Positions 63,120-64,000 of a DNA stretch of 64,000 nucleotides are shown piece by piece. Positions within the stretch are counted from its first letter, which is position 1; the number at the start of each line of letters is the position of its first letter. Origin of the DNA: Halostreptopolyspora alba (lineage in GTDB: Bacteria > Actinomycetota > Actinomycetes > Streptosporangiales > Streptosporangiaceae); NCBI GenBank assembly GCA_003725585.1, contig RJMB01000007.1, positions 62,001 to 126,000 on the forward strand. The letters are read 5' to 3'. A program made the position numbers and the translations under genes. Under the pieces are notes generated by a model that searched no databases, was not told where the DNA came from, and saw only the letters and a list, made by a program, of their open reading frames with translations.

Positions 63120-63646
63120 GGCTGGCATCAGCGATATGGGGCCTCGCCGAGGCGACGCTGTTCTTCCTCGTCCCGGACGTACTGCTGTCCGCCATCGCGC
63201 TGCGGGACCGCGGGCTCGCGCTGCGGTGCTGCGTGTGGGCCCTCAGCGGTGCGCTGGCCGGCGGGGCGCTGATGTTCCTCGCAGCGGCCGGTGCTTCGGA
63301 CGCCGCCGTCACCGCCGTCGGCCACGTGCCAGGGGTCACTGGCGAGATGCTCACCCGGGTGGAGTCCGGCCTCGACGAGCTCGGCTCGTGGGCGATGTTC
63401 CTCGGCCCGCTCACCGGGACGCCGTACAAGATCTATGCCGTCACATCCCCTGCCGCCGGCATCGAACTATGGTGGTTCCTGCTGGTCAGCGTTCCGGCGC
63501 GGGTGATTCGTTTCGTGGTCGTCGCGTTGATGGCCTCGTTCGTCTCGGCCACCGTGCTCAGGAACCTGAGCTACCGTCGGCGGCTTTCCCTGCTGCTCGG
63601 TTTCTGGGCCGTGTTCTACACCGCCTACTTCACCGTGCTGACCTGA
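63110..63646 (+). CDS. Small integral membrane protein
   Basis: 178 residues with about four membrane spans (SAIWGLAEATLFFLVPDVLL; CVWALSGALAGGALMFLAAA; WFLLVSVPARVIRFVVVALM; LLLGFWAVFYTAYFTVL). The text GPLTGTPYKIYAVTSP between spans 2 and 3 resembles VTT/DedA-type proteins, but I cannot place it firmly. ATG 63110 overlaps the acyltransferase. Likely a lipid-handling or scramblase-like membrane protein; inferred from the neighbours. Confidence 0.8.
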   Translation: MGLRLASAIWGLAEATLFFLVPDVLLSAIALRDRGLALRCCVWALSGALAGGALMFLAAAGASDAAVTAVGHVPGVTGEMLTRVESGLDELGSWAMFLGPLTGTPYKIYAVTSPAAGIELWWFLLVSVPARVIRFVVVALMASFVSATVLRNLSYRRRLSLLLGFWAVFYTAYFTVLT

Positions 63647-63677
63647 CCAGTCGCGGTGAGGCGGCCGCTACGTCACC

Positions 63678-63924
63678 GTGCGCGAGAGGGACCTGGGGCT
63701 GCTATGGCGCCGCACGTTGGTGGACATCACCGAGGCGGGCGACGTCGCCTTCGAGGGGCGTGTCGCCGCCCTGGACACCATCATCGGCCCTACGAAGCAC
63801 CGGGGCGGGCCGTGGCGACCCGAGCCGGGCCTCGCGGACGCCGACCCCCCACCGCGTCGGGTGTCGAGTCGTTGTCGGGCACTCCCGCGACTACGTGGCC
63901 CGCTCCGCGACAGAGTATCCGTGA
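63678..63924 (+). pseudogene. Possible frameshifted gene remnant
   Basis: From GTG 63678 one frame reads RERDLGLLWRRTLVDITEAG and continues protein-like for about 50 residues (DVAFEGRVAALDTIIGPTKH). After about 63840 the better text moves to another frame (VVVGHSRDYVARSATEYP) and ends at a TGA at 63924. Family not recognised; a frameshift is possible but unproven. The region 63647-64000 holds nothing else. Confidence 0.25.
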
Positions 63925-64000
63925 AACCGCGCGAATTCGGGATTTGTATTTCTCGGTCAGGCGCAAGGGGTGTTCGGGACAACCGTGGCGGCGCCCGCGA

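Overview
High-GC actinomycete chromosome. Base composition, frequent GTG/TTG starts, ATGA/GTGA gene overlaps and gene orders (sufR-sufBDC-sufS-sufU-sufT beside an ABC-2 exporter; fasR/fabD-fabH-acpP-fabF; two cobalamin riboswitches) fit a filamentous actinomycete. My best guess is Nocardiopsaceae (Nocardiopsis-like), inferred from protein style, not proven. No rRNA, tRNA, insertion sequence or prophage was recognised; most of the window is ordered metabolic operons.

Layout. 1-1.25 kb: ABC-2 exporter on the minus strand. 1.5-8.2 kb: the SUF iron-sulfur assembly operon with its Fe-S repressor SufR. 8.3-13.7 kb: minus-strand genes of uncertain role (a 726-aa unknown, an SseB-like protein, a degenerate EAL plus CBS protein) and one plus-strand SGNH hydrolase. 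13.9-19 kb: type II fatty-acid operon fabD-fabH-acpP-fabF with divergent fasR. 19.4-21.2 kb: a membrane protein and a PhyH-type dioxygenase. 21.3-28.5 kb: amino-sugar locus with murQ divergent from a sugar ABC transporter, a cytoplasmic GH89 alpha-N-acetylglucosaminidase and a GntR/DasR-like regulator, with two dre-like operators between the divergent arms.

28.5-34.4 kb: a catabolic island. An amidohydrolase is divergent from an IclR regulator, followed by a CoA-transferase, a stand-alone citryl-CoA-lyase-like protein and a LigB/LigA-type extradiol dioxygenase. The same palindrome, CGGAC-N4-GTCCG, precedes both the amidohydrolase and the CoA-transferase operon, so the IclR protein probably controls both. 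This is the best candidate for an undescribed pathway. 35-45 kb: HbpS/GlcG-like protein, secreted trypsin-like protease, three TetR regulators (each preceded by clear repeats), a DUF574 methyltransferase, a flavin monooxygenase and an MMPL exporter. 45.2-51.3 kb: a BtuFCD-type importer and metE, divergent, each with its own cobalamin riboswitch.

53.3-60.6 kb: an apparently complete non-phosphorylating L-fucose pathway (FucP transporter, FadR-type regulator, fuconate dehydratase, mutarotase, lactonase, L-fucose dehydrogenase, diketo-acid hydrolase, 2-keto-3-deoxyfuconate dehydrogenase), with a shared 19-bp palindromic operator at two promoters. 60.9-63.6 kb: a YnbA/YnbB-like phospholipid cassette with a PlsC acyltransferase and a small membrane protein. 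Some gene-poor stretches hold probable decayed coding sequence. CRISPR-repeat-like singletons occur at the fabF start and at about 45.2 kb, with no array or cas genes. All calls are from reading the sequence; no database search was run.
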